Source: Herbaspirillum huttiense (GTDB taxonomy: Bacteria > Pseudomonadota > Gammaproteobacteria > Burkholderiales > Burkholderiaceae_D). Taken from it: a DNA stretch of 64,000 bases. Shown here one piece after another: positions 53,048 through 63,006 of the stretch (the first letter of the stretch is position 1; each line of letters starts with the position of its first letter). The position numbers and the translations under genes were made by a program. The notes beneath the pieces are model-generated. The model was not told where the DNA came from, searched no databases, and was given only the letters and a program-made list of their open reading frames with translations. Where the stretch lies: positions 3,658,001 through 3,722,000 of the forward strand of contig NZ_CP037993.1 of the NCBI RefSeq assembly GCF_004367745.1. Direction: 5' to 3'.

Positions 53048-53866
53048 ATGCCCATTCCATCCCTGCGCCTGCACGGCACGCTCGCGGGCGTCCTGCTCAT
53101 GGCCGGCGGCAGCGCCATGGCGGCCGACTGGGCCGACAACTCGATCGGCTACCGTTACGGCACGAAGTTTGCCGAGCCCTTCAATACGCAGGACATCAGC
53201 AAGAACATCGTCAACTTCCAGCATGCCAGCGGCTACAAGTACGGCACCAACTTCCTCAACGTCGACCTGCTGATGTCGGACAGCAAGGATGACAATGCCC
53301 AGGAAGCCTATGTCACCTATCGCCATACGCTGGACATCGGCAAGATCAGCGGCCGTGACCTGTCCTTCGGACCGGCGCGCGGCGTCGGCCTGACGCTGGG
53401 CTTCGACTGGAACACCAAGAACGACAACAGCTATGCCTCGAAGAAACGCATGTGGGTGGTCGGCCCGACCCTGATGATGGATGTGCCGGGTTTTCTCAAC
53501 GTGAGCGTGCTGGCCCTGTTCGAAAGCAACCAGCCCAAGGGCATCAGCAGCCGCTACACCTATGACACGCATCCGATGCTGAACCTGGCCTGGGGGATCC
53601 CGCTGGGCGGCAGCGGATGGGCCTTCGAGGGCTACCTGAACTACATCGCCGCCAAGGGCAGAAACGAGTTCGGCGGGTCGACTGCGCCCGAACTGAATTT
53701 CGACGGACAGCTCATGTACGACCTCGGCACGGCCATGGGACTGGGCAAGAACACCTTGCGCCTGGGTCTGGAATATCAGTACTGGCGCAACAAGTTCGGC
53801 AACCCGAGCAACGTGCCGGGCTCGCTGGCCAAGACACCGATGGTGCGCGCCGAATATCACTTCTGA
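53048..53866 (+). CDS. Tsx-like outer-membrane channel protein
   Basis: The 272-aa barrel protein has a signal peptide ending near GGSAMA and the Channel_Tsx pattern: DNSIGYRYGTKFAEPFNTQD, FLNVDLLMSDSKDDNAQEAY, VGLTLGFDWNTKND, and a C-terminal AEYHF ending in Phe. Tsx proteins are nucleoside-specific channels; purine or nucleoside uptake would fit uraH beside it and puuD further on. GGAGGA precedes the ATG, and a 4x9-bp repeat lies upstream. Substrate is inferred. Confidence 0.88.
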   Translation: MPIPSLRLHGTLAGVLLMAGGSAMAADWADNSIGYRYGTKFAEPFNTQDISKNIVNFQHASGYKYGTNFLNVDLLMSDSKDDNAQEAYVTYRHTLDIGKISGRDLSFGPARGVGLTLGFDWNTKNDNSYASKKRMWVVGPTLMMDVPGFLNVSVLALFESNQPKGISSRYTYDTHPMLNLAWGIPLGGSGWAFEGYLNYIAAKGRNEFGGSTAPELNFDGQLMYDLGTAMGLGKNTLRLGLEYQYWRNKFGNPSNVPGSLAKTPMVRAEYHF

Positions 53867-53962
53867 TCGCCTCAGGCAGCGGCAAGCCGCCCGTTGCGCC
53901 AAGGAGTTGGCCGCTCCTGATTGAAAAAAATCGAGCTTCCGATACAAATTTCAATCTTCAAA

Positions 53963-54002
53963 AACTCCTGCAAAAAATCGAAATTTGCAGGAGTTCTTTT
54001 TT
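53963..54002 (+). terminator. Terminator of the Tsx-like gene
   Basis: AACTCCTGCAAA at 53963-53974 pairs with TTTGCAGGAGTT at 53984-53995, followed by CTTTTTT. Strong intrinsic terminator. The rest of the gap before 54194 shows no ORF of quality. Confidence 0.9.
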
Positions 54003-54193
54003 CCTCCCCGCTTCCTATACTCAGCCGGATCCGCTCCCGGCACGTCGCCATCGCCGGCCGGATTCCCCCTGATATCTGACCGCCAGCCCCCGCCCGGACG
54101 CGCATCCCGCTTTTTTCACAAAGCTTCATATCGTCCCGGACACCGCTCATCGCCAGCCCAGAGATTTCGCCACCCTTACTCTCGGAACCTGAC

Positions 54194-56473
54194 ATGAGCT
54201 TCATCAAGAGCAAAAAGCACCCCTCTTCCCCGCCCTCTCCTGCTGCATCCAGCTGCTGCCTGTCGGCGGCGCTGGCGGGCGTCCTGCTGCTGCCGGCAGT
54301 CACCGCCCAGGCCCAGTCCGCTGGCGGCAAACTGCCTTCGGTACAGGTCGATGCCGCCAAGGAATCGCCCTACAAGGCCGAGCAATCGGCCTCCCCCAAG
54401 TACACGCAGCCGCTGGTGGATACGCCGCAGACGCTGCAGGTCTTCAAGCGTCCGCTGATGGAACAGCAGGGGGCCACCACGCTCACGGAGGTGCTGCGCA
54501 ATACGCCCGGCGTGGGCACCTTCTTCCTCGGCGAGAACGGCAGCACCAGTACCGGCGACACCATCTACATGCGCGGCTTCGACATCTCCAGCGCCATCTT
54601 CGTGGACAACGTGCGCGACCTTGGCGCGATCTCGCGCGACGTCTTCAACCTGCAGCAGGTGGAGGTCCTGAAGGGAGCCGCGGGCACCGACAACGGCCGG
54701 GGTTCTCCGACCGGCTCCGTCAACCTGGTCACCAAACAGCCCGAACTGGCCGATGCGGTCAGCGCCAGCGGCACCTATGGCAGCTGGAACCAGAAGCGCG
54801 CCACCGTCGACTGGAACAAGGTACTGAACCCCGATCAGGGCCTGGCGCTGCGCCTGAACCTGATGAAACAGCACAGCGGCGTACCCGGCCGCCACCAGGT
54901 GCACAGCAGCCGCGACGGCTTCGCGCCCTCGCTGGCCTGGGGCCTGAACGGCCCCACCCGCATCCTCTTCAACTACGTGCACATGCAGCAGGACAACGTC
55001 CCCGATGGCGGCGTGGTCACCCTCGGCCTGCCAGGCTATCGCTCGCCGGATCCGGCGCGTCCCTTCATTGGCGACGCGCCCAAGGTGAATCCGAGCAACT
55101 ACTATGGCCACGTGGACGACTATGACCGGGTCAACGCCGACATGTACACCCTGCGGGTGCAGCACGACTTCTCGCCCACCCTGAAGCTGGAAAACAGCAC
55201 CCGCTACGCTCGCACCGACCAGGATTACCGCCTGGCCTCCTTCATTGCCACCGGCAGCGACCGGGGCAAGTACAAGTCCGGCATCCGCACGCCCTCGGCC
55301 ACTGACCGCAGCACCTGGCTACTGGCGCGCAACATCGTCACGCGGCGCGACCAGGCCAACGAGATCCTCAGCAACCAGACCCATGCCACGGCGCAGTTCA
55401 ATACCGGCGCGATCCGGCACACCCTGGTTGGGGGCCTGGAACTGACGCGTGAACGCCAGCATGCGCTGGCCTTCACGGTGGACGGCTTCCGTCCCCCGGC
55501 CAACCTGTACCAGCCGAATCCCCGCTTCGACGAATCGGAAGTCAGCATCCAGGCCACCGGCCGCAACGAGGGCCAGATCGATACCGCCGCGCTGTACGTG
55601 CTGGACACGCTCAAGTTCGACGAGCGCTGGTCACTGAACCTGGGCTTGCGCGAGGACCATTACCGCACCTCCTTCGACGGCATCGCCTCCGGCACCGCCA
55701 CTGCACTGAAAACCTCGGGCAACCTGCAGAGCTGGAAGCTGGCGGCCGTCTTCAAGCCCACCAGCTACAGCAGCGTCTACGCCCTGCTGGCGAGTTCGCA
55801 GCAGCCGCCGGGCGGCAACAATCTCTCCCTCAGTGCCAGCCGCAGGAATCCCTCCCACCCCGACTACGCGCCACAAAAGACCCGTACCGCCGAAATCGGC
55901 ACCAAGTGGGACCTGCTCGGCCGCCGCCTGGCCGTCACCGGCGCGCTCTATCGCACCGACGTGCACAATGAGATCGAGCCGGGAACGCTGGCCGACACCT
56001 GGTTCCAGATCGGGGAGAAACGTACCGAAGGGGTGGAACTGGGCGTCACCGGCGAGCTCACCCGGGACATTTCGCTCACCGCCGGCTACAGCCGCATGAA
56101 CAGCCGCGTCAACAAGGGACGCGTCGTCACCGCCAACGGCGAGAACTACCTGGCCTACGCCCCGCGCCAGTCCTTTACCTCCTGGGCGACCTGGCGCGCG
56201 GCACCGGGCCTGGCGCTGGGCGGCGGCCTGCGCTATACCGACGGCCTGCTGCGCGGCACCGACAGCAATGCGCTGGGCACGCCCACCCGGACCGATGCCT
56301 ACTGGCTGGTCGATGCCATGGCCAGCTATGCCATCAACAAGACGGTGGAACTGCAGTTCAACGTGACCAACCTGTTCAACAAGCAGTACGCCGCCGCGAT
56401 CAACAAGAGCGGATACCGCTACACCCCGGGCGGCGCGCGTGCCTTCTCGCTGACCGGCAACTTCCGCTTCTGA
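54194..56473 (+). CDS. TonB-dependent catecholate siderophore receptor (Fiu-type), paralog 1
   Basis: The 759-aa receptor has a signal peptide ending near VTAQA, a plug with TPQTLQVFKRPLMEQQGATT, GENGSTSTGDTIYMRGFD and EVLKGAAGTDNGRGSPTG (the GRGSPTG form of Fiu/PiuA receptors), and a barrel closing in GNFRF. Much of it matches the next receptor at 56894 residue by residue, so the two are tandem paralogs. Its start region TCTCGGAACC before ATGAG is shared with the next gene. It likely binds ferric catecholates or degraded catechols. Confidence 0.93.
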   Translation: MSFIKSKKHPSSPPSPAASSCCLSAALAGVLLLPAVTAQAQSAGGKLPSVQVDAAKESPYKAEQSASPKYTQPLVDTPQTLQVFKRPLMEQQGATTLTEVLRNTPGVGTFFLGENGSTSTGDTIYMRGFDISSAIFVDNVRDLGAISRDVFNLQQVEVLKGAAGTDNGRGSPTGSVNLVTKQPELADAVSASGTYGSWNQKRATVDWNKVLNPDQGLALRLNLMKQHSGVPGRHQVHSSRDGFAPSLAWGLNGPTRILFNYVHMQQDNVPDGGVVTLGLPGYRSPDPARPFIGDAPKVNPSNYYGHVDDYDRVNADMYTLRVQHDFSPTLKLENSTRYARTDQDYRLASFIATGSDRGKYKSGIRTPSATDRSTWLLARNIVTRRDQANEILSNQTHATAQFNTGAIRHTLVGGLELTRERQHALAFTVDGFRPPANLYQPNPRFDESEVSIQATGRNEGQIDTAALYVLDTLKFDERWSLNLGLREDHYRTSFDGIASGTATALKTSGNLQSWKLAAVFKPTSYSSVYALLASSQQPPGGNNLSLSASRRNPSHPDYAPQKTRTAEIGTKWDLLGRRLAVTGALYRTDVHNEIEPGTLADTWFQIGEKRTEGVELGVTGELTRDISLTAGYSRMNSRVNKGRVVTANGENYLAYAPRQSFTSWATWRAAPGLALGGGLRYTDGLLRGTDSNALGTPTRTDAYWLVDAMASYAINKTVELQFNVTNLFNKQYAAAINKSGYRYTPGGARAFSLTGNFRF

Positions 56474-56484
56474 TCTCCTGCCCG

Positions 56485-56511
56485 GCGGTGGCGGCGTTCT
56501 GCCGCCACCGC
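56485..56511 (+). other. Perfect 11-bp hairpin after the first Fiu-type gene
   Basis: GCGGTGGCGGC at 56485-56495 pairs with GCCGCCACCGC at 56501-56511 around a 5-nt loop. No T-tract; a true terminator follows 18 nt later. Confidence 0.6.
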
Positions 56512-56529
56512 TGAACTCTCCCACGCCAT

Positions 56530-56571
56530 CCTCACGGCAGCGCACTGCCGTGAGGCTTCGTATTTTTTATG
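56530..56571 (+). terminator. Terminator after the first Fiu-type gene
   Basis: CCTCACGGCAG at 56530-56540 pairs with CTGCCGTGAGG at 56545-56555 (loop CGCA), followed by a run of six T after CTTCGTA. Confidence 0.85.
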
Positions 56572-56685
56572 CAACAAATGCAGTTTCGACTTTCCCCTTC
56601 CGCCTTCCCGGATGCGGTGCGGCTTTGCGCGGGATGTTCTGAATGGAAGACCAAGAGCAGACGATCAGGGAACAGAAATTTTTAG

Positions 56686-56704
56686 AATAAGAATCACTTT
56701 TATT
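56686..56704 (+). promoter_or_regulatory. Putative Fur box upstream of the second Fiu-type receptor
   Basis: AATAAGAATCACTTTTATT resembles Fur-box palindromes of the AATGAGAATCATTCTCATT form, with AGAATCA intact. A TATAAT at 56717-56722 lies 12 bp downstream as -10, so the box covers the -35 region. Iron repression is inferred. Confidence 0.6.
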
Positions 56705-56893
56705 TGGAACCGTGGCTATAATTGTAAAAATCTCGTAGCAAGTCGAAACATTGCGATCTCAACGAGATACAAAAAACTACAATCTCGCCAGCCATTCCGG
56801 CGGAGCCTGCCAGGTCTCACCAGACCATGCGATTGCCCGTTCGACTCATAGCCAGCCAAGAGAACTCTCAACATTTTCTCTCGGAACCCTGCC

Positions 56894-59152
56894 ATGAGTT
56901 ACATCAAGAGCCGCAAGCACGCGCAGCCTGCCTTTGCTTCGACCCGACTGTCCGCCGCCGTTGCCGGCGCCCTGCTGCTGCCGGCCGTGGGCGTGCATGC
57001 CCAGACCAGCACCGCCCTGCCCAAGGTCGAAGTGACCGCCACCCAGGAATCGGACTACAAGGCCGACAAGGCCTCCTCGGCCAAGTACAGCCAGCCGCTG
57101 GTCGACACCCCGCAGACCCTGACCGTGATCAAGAAGCAGCTGATCGACCAGCAGGGTGCCACCACGCTGACCGAAGCCCTGCGCAACAGCCCGGGCGTCG
57201 GGACTTTCTATCTCGGTGAAAACGGTTCCACCAATACCGGCGACGCCATCTACATGCGCGGCTTCGACAGCTCCAGTGCGATCTTCGTGGACAACGTGCG
57301 CGACCTCGGTTCGATCTCGCGCGACATGTTCAACATCCAGCAAGTGGAAGTCCTGAAGGGCCCGGCGGGCACCGACAACGGACGCGGTTCGCCGACCGGT
57401 TCGATCAACATGGTCACCAAGCAGGCCGAGATGAGCAACTTCTTCAATTCCTCGGCCACCTATGGCAGCTGGAACCAGAAGCGCGCCACCGCCGACTGGA
57501 ACAAGGTGATCGATGAAGAGCGCGGCATCGCCCTGCGCCTGAACGTGATGAAGCAGGACAGCGGCGTCCCCGGCCGCCATGAAGTCAAGAACGACCGCTG
57601 GGGCGTGGCGCCCTCGCTGGCCTTTGGCCTGAACAGCCCGACCCGCGTATTCCTGAACTATCTGCACATCGACCAGGACAACGTGCCCGATGGCGGCGTA
57701 CCCACCATTGGCCTGCCCGGCTACACCTCGCCGGATCCGGCACGCCCCTACATCTCGGGCGCACCGCGCGTGTCCTCGAAGAATTTTTACGGCAATGTGA
57801 ACGATTACGACAAGGTCACGGCCGACATGTTCACCGCCCGCGTGGAGCATGACTTCTCGCAGGACGTGAAGCTGCAGAACACCACCCGCTACGCCAAGAC
57901 CAGCCAGGATTACTTCCTGACGTCCTTCATGGCCTCGGCCGCCAGCAGCACCCGCGCCGCCGGCCTGGTGACGCCGTCGGCGACCAACCTGGCGGGCTGG
58001 ACCCTGGCGCGCAACCTGCCCACCCGCAAGGACCAGTCCAACGAGATCATCACCAACCAGACCAACGTGACGGCCAACCTGAAGAGCGGCAGCCTGCAGC
58101 ACACGGTGGTGGGTGGCATCGAGTTCACTCAGGAAAAGCAGCACGCCACGTCCTTCACCGCCACCGGCACGCTGCCGGCGGCCAACTTGTACAACCCGGA
58201 TCCCAACTTCGGCTCCGGTACCTATTCGATCCGCGCCACGGGCTACAACGATGGCAAGACCGATACCGTCTCGGCCTACCTGTTCGACACCGTCAAGTTC
58301 AACGAACAATGGTCGATCAATGCCGGCATCCGCGAGGACCATTACCGCACCACGTACTACTCCAACGCGGCCGGCACCATCACCGACCTGTCGACCTCGG
58401 GCAACCTGTTCAACTGGAAGCTGGCCGCGATCTTCAAACCGACCGACTACAGCAGCATCTACGCCCTGTACGCGACCTCGCAGCAGCCCCCGGGCGGCAG
58501 CAACTTCGCCCTGTCGGCTTCGGCCAACAGCGCGTCCAACACCAACTACACCCCGCAGAAGACCAAGACTTCCGAGTTGGGGACCAAGTGGGATCTGCTC
58601 AACAAGAAACTGGCCGTCACCGCTGCTCTGTTCCACACCGAAGTGACCAATGAAGTCGAGCAGGATCCGACCTCGCTGCAGTACTTCCAGACCGGCAAGA
58701 AGACCGTGCAGGGTATCGAACTGGGCGTGACCGGTGACGTGACCAGCAACCTGTCGCTGGCAGCGGGCTACACCTGGATGGACACCAAAGTGAACAACGG
58801 TGCCATCACCACGGCCTCCGGCGAGAACAATCTTGCCTATACGCCGAAGCAGGCCTTCACTTCGTGGGCCACCTATCGCCTGCCGCAGGGCTTCACCGTC
58901 GGCGGTGGTGCACGTTACGTCAGTTCGCTGCTGCGCGGCACCGATGGTGCGGTCGGTACGCCCAAGTACGCCAACAGCTATTGGGTCTTCGATGGCATGG
59001 TTGGTTATATCGTGAACAAGAACGTTGATCTACAGCTCAATATCTACAATATTTTCGATAAGGACTACGTAGCGGCAATCAACAAGAGCGGCTATCGTTA
59101 CACCCCAGGCACGCCGCGTTCGGTGGCGCTGACCGCCAACTTCAAGTTCTGA
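56894..59152 (+). CDS. fiu: TonB-dependent catecholate siderophore receptor Fiu
   Basis: This 752-aa receptor shows the Fiu plug features TPQTLTVIKKQLIDQQGATT, GENGSTNTGDAIYMRGFDSS and EVLKGPAGTDNGRGSPTG, and a barrel ending ALTANFKF. The signal peptide ends near VGVHA. It is followed at 146 nt by piuC, the PKHD-type hydroxylase that neighbours fiu (as ybiX) in E. coli and piuA in Pseudomonas, which supports the name. A Fur-like box and TATAAT lie 170-210 bp upstream. It imports iron bound to monocatechol-type siderophores. Confidence 0.94.
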   Translation: MSYIKSRKHAQPAFASTRLSAAVAGALLLPAVGVHAQTSTALPKVEVTATQESDYKADKASSAKYSQPLVDTPQTLTVIKKQLIDQQGATTLTEALRNSPGVGTFYLGENGSTNTGDAIYMRGFDSSSAIFVDNVRDLGSISRDMFNIQQVEVLKGPAGTDNGRGSPTGSINMVTKQAEMSNFFNSSATYGSWNQKRATADWNKVIDEERGIALRLNVMKQDSGVPGRHEVKNDRWGVAPSLAFGLNSPTRVFLNYLHIDQDNVPDGGVPTIGLPGYTSPDPARPYISGAPRVSSKNFYGNVNDYDKVTADMFTARVEHDFSQDVKLQNTTRYAKTSQDYFLTSFMASAASSTRAAGLVTPSATNLAGWTLARNLPTRKDQSNEIITNQTNVTANLKSGSLQHTVVGGIEFTQEKQHATSFTATGTLPAANLYNPDPNFGSGTYSIRATGYNDGKTDTVSAYLFDTVKFNEQWSINAGIREDHYRTTYYSNAAGTITDLSTSGNLFNWKLAAIFKPTDYSSIYALYATSQQPPGGSNFALSASANSASNTNYTPQKTKTSELGTKWDLLNKKLAVTAALFHTEVTNEVEQDPTSLQYFQTGKKTVQGIELGVTGDVTSNLSLAAGYTWMDTKVNNGAITTASGENNLAYTPKQAFTSWATYRLPQGFTVGGGARYVSSLLRGTDGAVGTPKYANSYWVFDGMVGYIVNKNVDLQLNIYNIFDKDYVAAINKSGYRYTPGTPRSVALTANFKF

Positions 59153-59248
59153 TCCTGCCCCTGGCATTGAAGCCCTCACCGGGCGTTGTGCTCTGACTCG
59201 CAAGAGTTCGTGACCCCTCCGGTGAGCCAGCGATCGGCGACTTGACGG

Positions 59249-59273
59249 CCCCTCCCGTGCGGAGGGGTTTTTT
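59249..59273 (+). terminator. Terminator between fiu and piuC
   Basis: CCCCTCC at 59249-59255 pairs with GGAGGGG at 59261-59267, followed by six T. It may limit read-through into piuC, which has its own ribosome-binding site (ACAGGAG) a few bases on. Confidence 0.85.
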
Positions 59274-59297
59274 CATTCGCTACAGGAGAATTCCATC

Positions 59298-59978
59298 ATG
59301 ATGCTGCACATCCCCCAGCTCCTGACCCCGCAACAGGTCAGCCACATCCGCTCCAAACTGCAGCGCGCCGACTGGGTGGACGGCCGCGAGACGGTGGGCG
59401 AACAGGGGGCGCGCGTGAAGCGCAACCGGCAGTTGCCGGAACATTCGCCGCTGGGATTCCAGCTCGGCGAGATCATCCTGGAAGCACTGCGCAGGAATCC
59501 CCTCTTCTTTGCCGCTGCGCTGCCCAAGAAGACCATGCCGCCGCTGTTCAACAGCTATGAAGGCGGCGAACACTACGGCCTGCACGTGGATGGCTCGGTG
59601 CGCATGCTGCCCAATGCGGCCGGCAGCATCCGTACCGATGTCTCGACCACGGTGTTCCTGTCGGAGCCGGACGAATACGATGGCGGCGAACTGGTCGTGG
59701 TCGATACCTATGGCACCCATGAAGTGAAACTGCCGGCGGGGGACATGATCGTCTATCCCTCCACCAGCCTGCACCGGGTGGAGCCGGTCACGCGCGGGGC
59801 GCGCGTGTGCTCCTTCTTCTGGACCCAGAGCATGATCCGCGACGACTGGAAGCGCGGCATGCTCTTCGAACTGGACCGCAACATCGTCAGCCTGCGGCAA
59901 AAACTGGGCGATACCGAAGAATTGGTGGGACTGACCGGGCATTATCACAACCTGCTGCGGCAATGGGCGGAGGTCTGA
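59298..59978 (+). CDS. piuC: PKHD-type Fe(II)/2-oxoglutarate-dependent hydroxylase PiuC (YbiX)
   Basis: PiuC/YbiX is a 2-oxoglutarate dioxygenase usually encoded next to catecholate receptors. The 226-aa protein has the iron ligands HVDGS (His, Asp; [10 protein letters not shown] near residues 92-101) and a later His in [12 protein letters not shown] with Arg for 2-oxoglutarate binding, plus the PKHD-type opening [20 protein letters not shown]. It probably modifies siderophore or receptor-related molecules; the substrate is unknown. Iron regulation with fiu is expected. Confidence 0.95.
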   Translation: MMLHIPQLLTPQQVSHIRSKLQRADWVDGRETVGEQGARVKRNRQLPEHSPLGFQLGEIILEALRRNPLFFAAALPKKTMPPLFNSYEGGEHYGLHVDGSVRMLPNAAGSIRTDVSTTVFLSEPDEYDGGELVVVDTYGTHEVKLPAGDMIVYPSTSLHRVEPVTRGARVCSFFWTQSMIRDDWKRGMLFELDRNIVSLRQKLGDTEELVGLTGHYHNLLRQWAEV

Positions 59979-60045
59979 CTACGCCAAATTGTTTATTTGT
60001 TTTATATCGTTTTTAAATTTAGCGTATCCCGATACGCCAAAGACG

Positions 60046-60080
60046 AAGGCCGTCCGGCATTGCACCGGACGGCCTTTTTC
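60046..60080. terminator. Terminator between convergent piuC and hutH-like genes
   Basis: AAGGCCGTCCGG at 60046-60057 pairs with CCGGACGGCCTT at 60065-60076 (12 bp, 7-nt loop), followed by TTTC on the plus side. Main use is for piuC. Confidence 0.85.
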
Positions 60081-60098
60081 ATGCAAGCCAGTGCGGGA

Positions 60099-61727
60099 TC
60101 AGACGAAACGCCCGATTGCACCGATCACTGCCTCCCTCACCGACCCGCTGACCACGAAGTCATGCGCAGCGCGCACGTCGTCGTGGAACCAGCGATCGCC
60201 ATCCAGGCAAGCCGGAATCTGGCGGCGGATCTCGTCATAGGCCACTTGCGTACCCTGTCCCAGCTTGAAGTCCTTGAGCAATTCCTCGGTCATGGTCAGC
60301 GCCTGCGCCGCCAGCAACATTTCCACGCCGACGATGTATTGCGTGTTCTGCACCACCGTCATCGCCTTGCGGGCGCACCAGGTCGAGTTGGAAATGTGGT
60401 CCTCGCTGTTGCCCTTGGAAGGGATGCTGTCGACGCTGCCGGGCATGCACAGGGTGCGGTTTTCCATCACCAGCGAACTCATGGAACACTGCACCACCGG
60501 ATAGCCCGTGTTGACGCCGCGCACGCCGCTCATCAGGTTGCGTGGCAATCCCCACGACAAGGTCGGATCGATCAGGCGCGCGATACGGCGTTCGCAGATG
60601 CTGCCCAGATCGGTAATCGCCATGGCCAGCAAGTCCATCGCCTGTGCCAGATACTGGCCGTGGAAGTTGCCGCCGGAAATGATTTCGAAACCTTCGCCGT
60701 CTTCCTTGTTGAAGATCAGCGGATTGTCGGTGGCGGAGTTGGTCTCTTTCTCGATGATGGTATCGATGTAGTCGAGTGCATCGAATACCGGACCATACAC
60801 TTGCGGCGCGCAGCGCAGCGAATACACATCCTGAATGCGCGCGGTGTAGGGAATATCGGTACGGCGCAATTCATCGGGCAATTGTATTGCACGCGCTTCA
60901 TGCGTAGTACGCGTGGACCCCTTCAACAAGTTGCGGATGACTTCAGCCGTCTTGATCTGCCCCGCATGCGGACGCGCCTGCTGGATACGTGGATCGAAAG
61001 CCGACATTTCGGCGCGCATCGCTTCCAGCGTCAGCCCCAGTGACAGGCAGGCATCGGACAGCAGATGGCGCGCATCGTGTGCGGCGAGGATGGCGACCGC
61101 CAGCGAGGCAGTACAGCCATTGATGAGGGCCGAGGCATCCTTGGCCTTGAGATCAAATTTGACCGGACCAATGCCGGCCTGCTCGATGGCCTGCGTGGCG
61201 CGCATGCGCTGGCCTTGATACATCACTTCCGCTTCATCAAACCCGGCAATGGCCGCCGCCAGATAAGCCAGCGGCGCCAGATCGCCGGAAGCACCCACCG
61301 ATCCCTTCTGCGGCATGATCGGGTGGATACCCGCATTGATGAAAGCCAGCAGGCGATCCACCACTTCCACGCGTGGCGCGGAATAATTCGATGCGAATGC
61401 ATTGGCCCGCAGCAGCATGGTGGCGCGGCTGACTTCTTCCGAAAACGGCTCGCCGATGCCCGCACTGTGCGCGCGGATCAGCTGGGTCTGGAACAGCTCG
61501 ATATGCTCGACCTTGATGCGCGTGTCCTTGAGCAGGCCCACGCCGGTGTTGAAGCTGTACATCATGGGCGCTTCATCGTGCATCCAGGTCGATTCGATGT
61601 AGTCGCGGCTTTGTTTGAGGGCGGCACGCGAAGAATCGGCCAGCGCCACTTTCAGGTGAGGCGCGCGGGCCACGCTGACGACTTGCGCGGCGGTGAGGTT
61701 GAATCCGTCGATGGTAATGGTTTGCAT
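60099..61727 (-). CDS. hutH: Aromatic amino acid lyase, histidine ammonia-lyase type
   Basis: HutH-family lyases remove ammonia from His (or Tyr/Phe) using an MIO cofactor made from ASG. The 542-aa product has GSVGASGDLAPLAYL with the ASG tripeptide, NSATDNPLIF, and GNSEDHISNSTW in place of the usual QEDHVS. In the selectivity region RAHSAGIGEP a His sits where histidine lyases have it (LSHAAG) rather than the HL of tyrosine lyases. ATG 61727 fits the family start. No other hut genes are visible; it follows puuD by 28 nt, so context is unusual. Confidence 0.88.
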   Translation of the reverse strand: MQTITIDGFNLTAAQVVSVARAPHLKVALADSSRAALKQSRDYIESTWMHDEAPMMYSFNTGVGLLKDTRIKVEHIELFQTQLIRAHSAGIGEPFSEEVSRATMLLRANAFASNYSAPRVEVVDRLLAFINAGIHPIMPQKGSVGASGDLAPLAYLAAAIAGFDEAEVMYQGQRMRATQAIEQAGIGPVKFDLKAKDASALINGCTASLAVAILAAHDARHLLSDACLSLGLTLEAMRAEMSAFDPRIQQARPHAGQIKTAEVIRNLLKGSTRTTHEARAIQLPDELRRTDIPYTARIQDVYSLRCAPQVYGPVFDALDYIDTIIEKETNSATDNPLIFNKEDGEGFEIISGGNFHGQYLAQAMDLLAMAITDLGSICERRIARLIDPTLSWGLPRNLMSGVRGVNTGYPVVQCSMSSLVMENRTLCMPGSVDSIPSKGNSEDHISNSTWCARKAMTVVQNTQYIVGVEMLLAAQALTMTEELLKDFKLGQGTQVAYDEIRRQIPACLDGDRWFHDDVRAAHDFVVSGSVREAVIGAIGRFV

Positions 61728-61755
61728 GAGTGCTCTCTGATGGAATCGGGTGCGA

Positions 61756-63006
61756 TTACTTGGCCCCAGCCTGGAACCATGCGGCCAGCTCGGCGCGTTC
61801 CGCATCGGTCATCTGGGTCATGTTGGCCAGCGGCATGTCCTTGGTCTGGACGGCGCGCTGGAAGATCTTGGCCGCGTGCTGATGGATCAGCTCGGGCGTT
61901 TGCAGCATCATCCCGGCTGGTGCGGTGGCGAAGCCGGCCTGGGTCGGCTTGTCCGAATGGCAGCTGGCGCAACGCTGGGTGACGATGGCCTGGATGCGGG
62001 CAAAGTCCGGTGCGGCAGCCGCCACGGGCGCTGCGCCTTCACCTGCGGAGGCAGCAGGTGCAGTCGATGCAGCAGGTGCGACCGGACGCGGCGCAATCGC
62101 CACGGCCACCGCCAGCAGCAAGGCCACACCGGCGATGGGATAGCCCACCGACACCTTGCCCTTGTGCCGCAAATTGAAGAAGTGACGAATCAGCACACCG
62201 GCCGCCATGATCGCCGCCAGCACCAGCCAGCTATGGGCATGCGTGTAGGTCATCGCATAGTGGTTGCTGATCATGATGAAGAGAATGGGCAGCGTGAAGT
62301 AGTTGTTGTGCACGCTGCGCTGCTTGCCCTTGCGGCCGTGGATGGGGTCGGGTGAACGGCCGGCCTTCATCGCCTCCACCAGCTTGCGCTGGCCGGGGAT
62401 GATGACCATGAGCACGTTGCCCACCATGATGGTGCCGATCATCGCGCCCACGTGGATATACGCCGCGCGGCCCGACAGCAGGTGTGTGAGCAGATAGGCC
62501 ACCGCCACGATGAAGACGAACATCACCAGCCCCAGCAGCCCTTCGCGCTTGCCCAGCGGCGACTTGCACAGCAGGTCGTAGACGATCCAGCCCAGCACCA
62601 GGGTAGCGATGCCCACACCGACGGCTTCCGGCCCGGTGAGGTTGGCCACCGACTTGTCGACCATCATGGCCGAGGCATTGAAGTAATACACGATGAAGAG
62701 CATGGCCACACCGGTGATCCAGGTGGCATAGGCTTCCCACTTGAACCAGTGGAGTTCTTCCGGCAGCTCGGCCGGCGCGACCAGATACTTTTGCGGATTG
62801 TAGAAACCGCCGCCGTGCACGGCCCACAGCTCGCCGGAGACGCCCTTCTTCTCCAGGTCGCTGCCTGGTTTGGGCGGGCGGATGGAGTTGTCGAGCCAGA
62901 CGAAATAGAACGAGGCACCGATCCAGGCGATGCCCGTGATCAGGTGCAGCCAGCGGACCAGCAGGTTGGCCCAGTCGATGCCATATGAAACCAGGAGTGC
63001 TTCCAT
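61756..63006 (-). CDS. puuD: Membrane urate oxidase (urate hydroxylase) PuuD with C-terminal cytochrome c domain
   Basis: PuuD oxidises urate to 5-hydroxyisourate using an integral membrane domain and a heme c tail that feeds electrons to the respiratory chain, unlike soluble UricA enzymes. The 416-aa product has about eight transmembrane segments (ITGIAWIGASFYFVWLDNSI, the family opening) and, after an Ala/Pro linker near residue 320, a cytochrome domain with CASCH and TKDMPLANMTQM giving the Met ligand. The next enzyme in the pathway, UraH, is encoded at 52425-52778. It diverges from a LysR regulator gene and is followed by the lyase gene. Confidence 0.95.
   Translation of the reverse strand: MEALLVSYGIDWANLLVRWLHLITGIAWIGASFYFVWLDNSIRPPKPGSDLEKKGVSGELWAVHGGGFYNPQKYLVAPAELPEELHWFKWEAYATWITGVAMLFIVYYFNASAMMVDKSVANLTGPEAVGVGIATLVLGWIVYDLLCKSPLGKREGLLGLVMFVFIVAVAYLLTHLLSGRAAYIHVGAMIGTIMVGNVLMVIIPGQRKLVEAMKAGRSPDPIHGRKGKQRSVHNNYFTLPILFIMISNHYAMTYTHAHSWLVLAAIMAAGVLIRHFFNLRHKGKVSVGYPIAGVALLLAVAVAIAPRPVAPAASTAPAASAGEGAAPVAAAAPDFARIQAIVTQRCASCHSDKPTQAGFATAPAGMMLQTPELIHQHAAKIFQRAVQTKDMPLANMTQMTDAERAELAAWFQAGAK

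Noticed and set aside
56846..58636. 596-codon minus-strand open frame opposite the Fiu gene
   Set aside because: Antisense shadow of a TonB receptor; Val/Gly/Arg-rich translation and no start signals.
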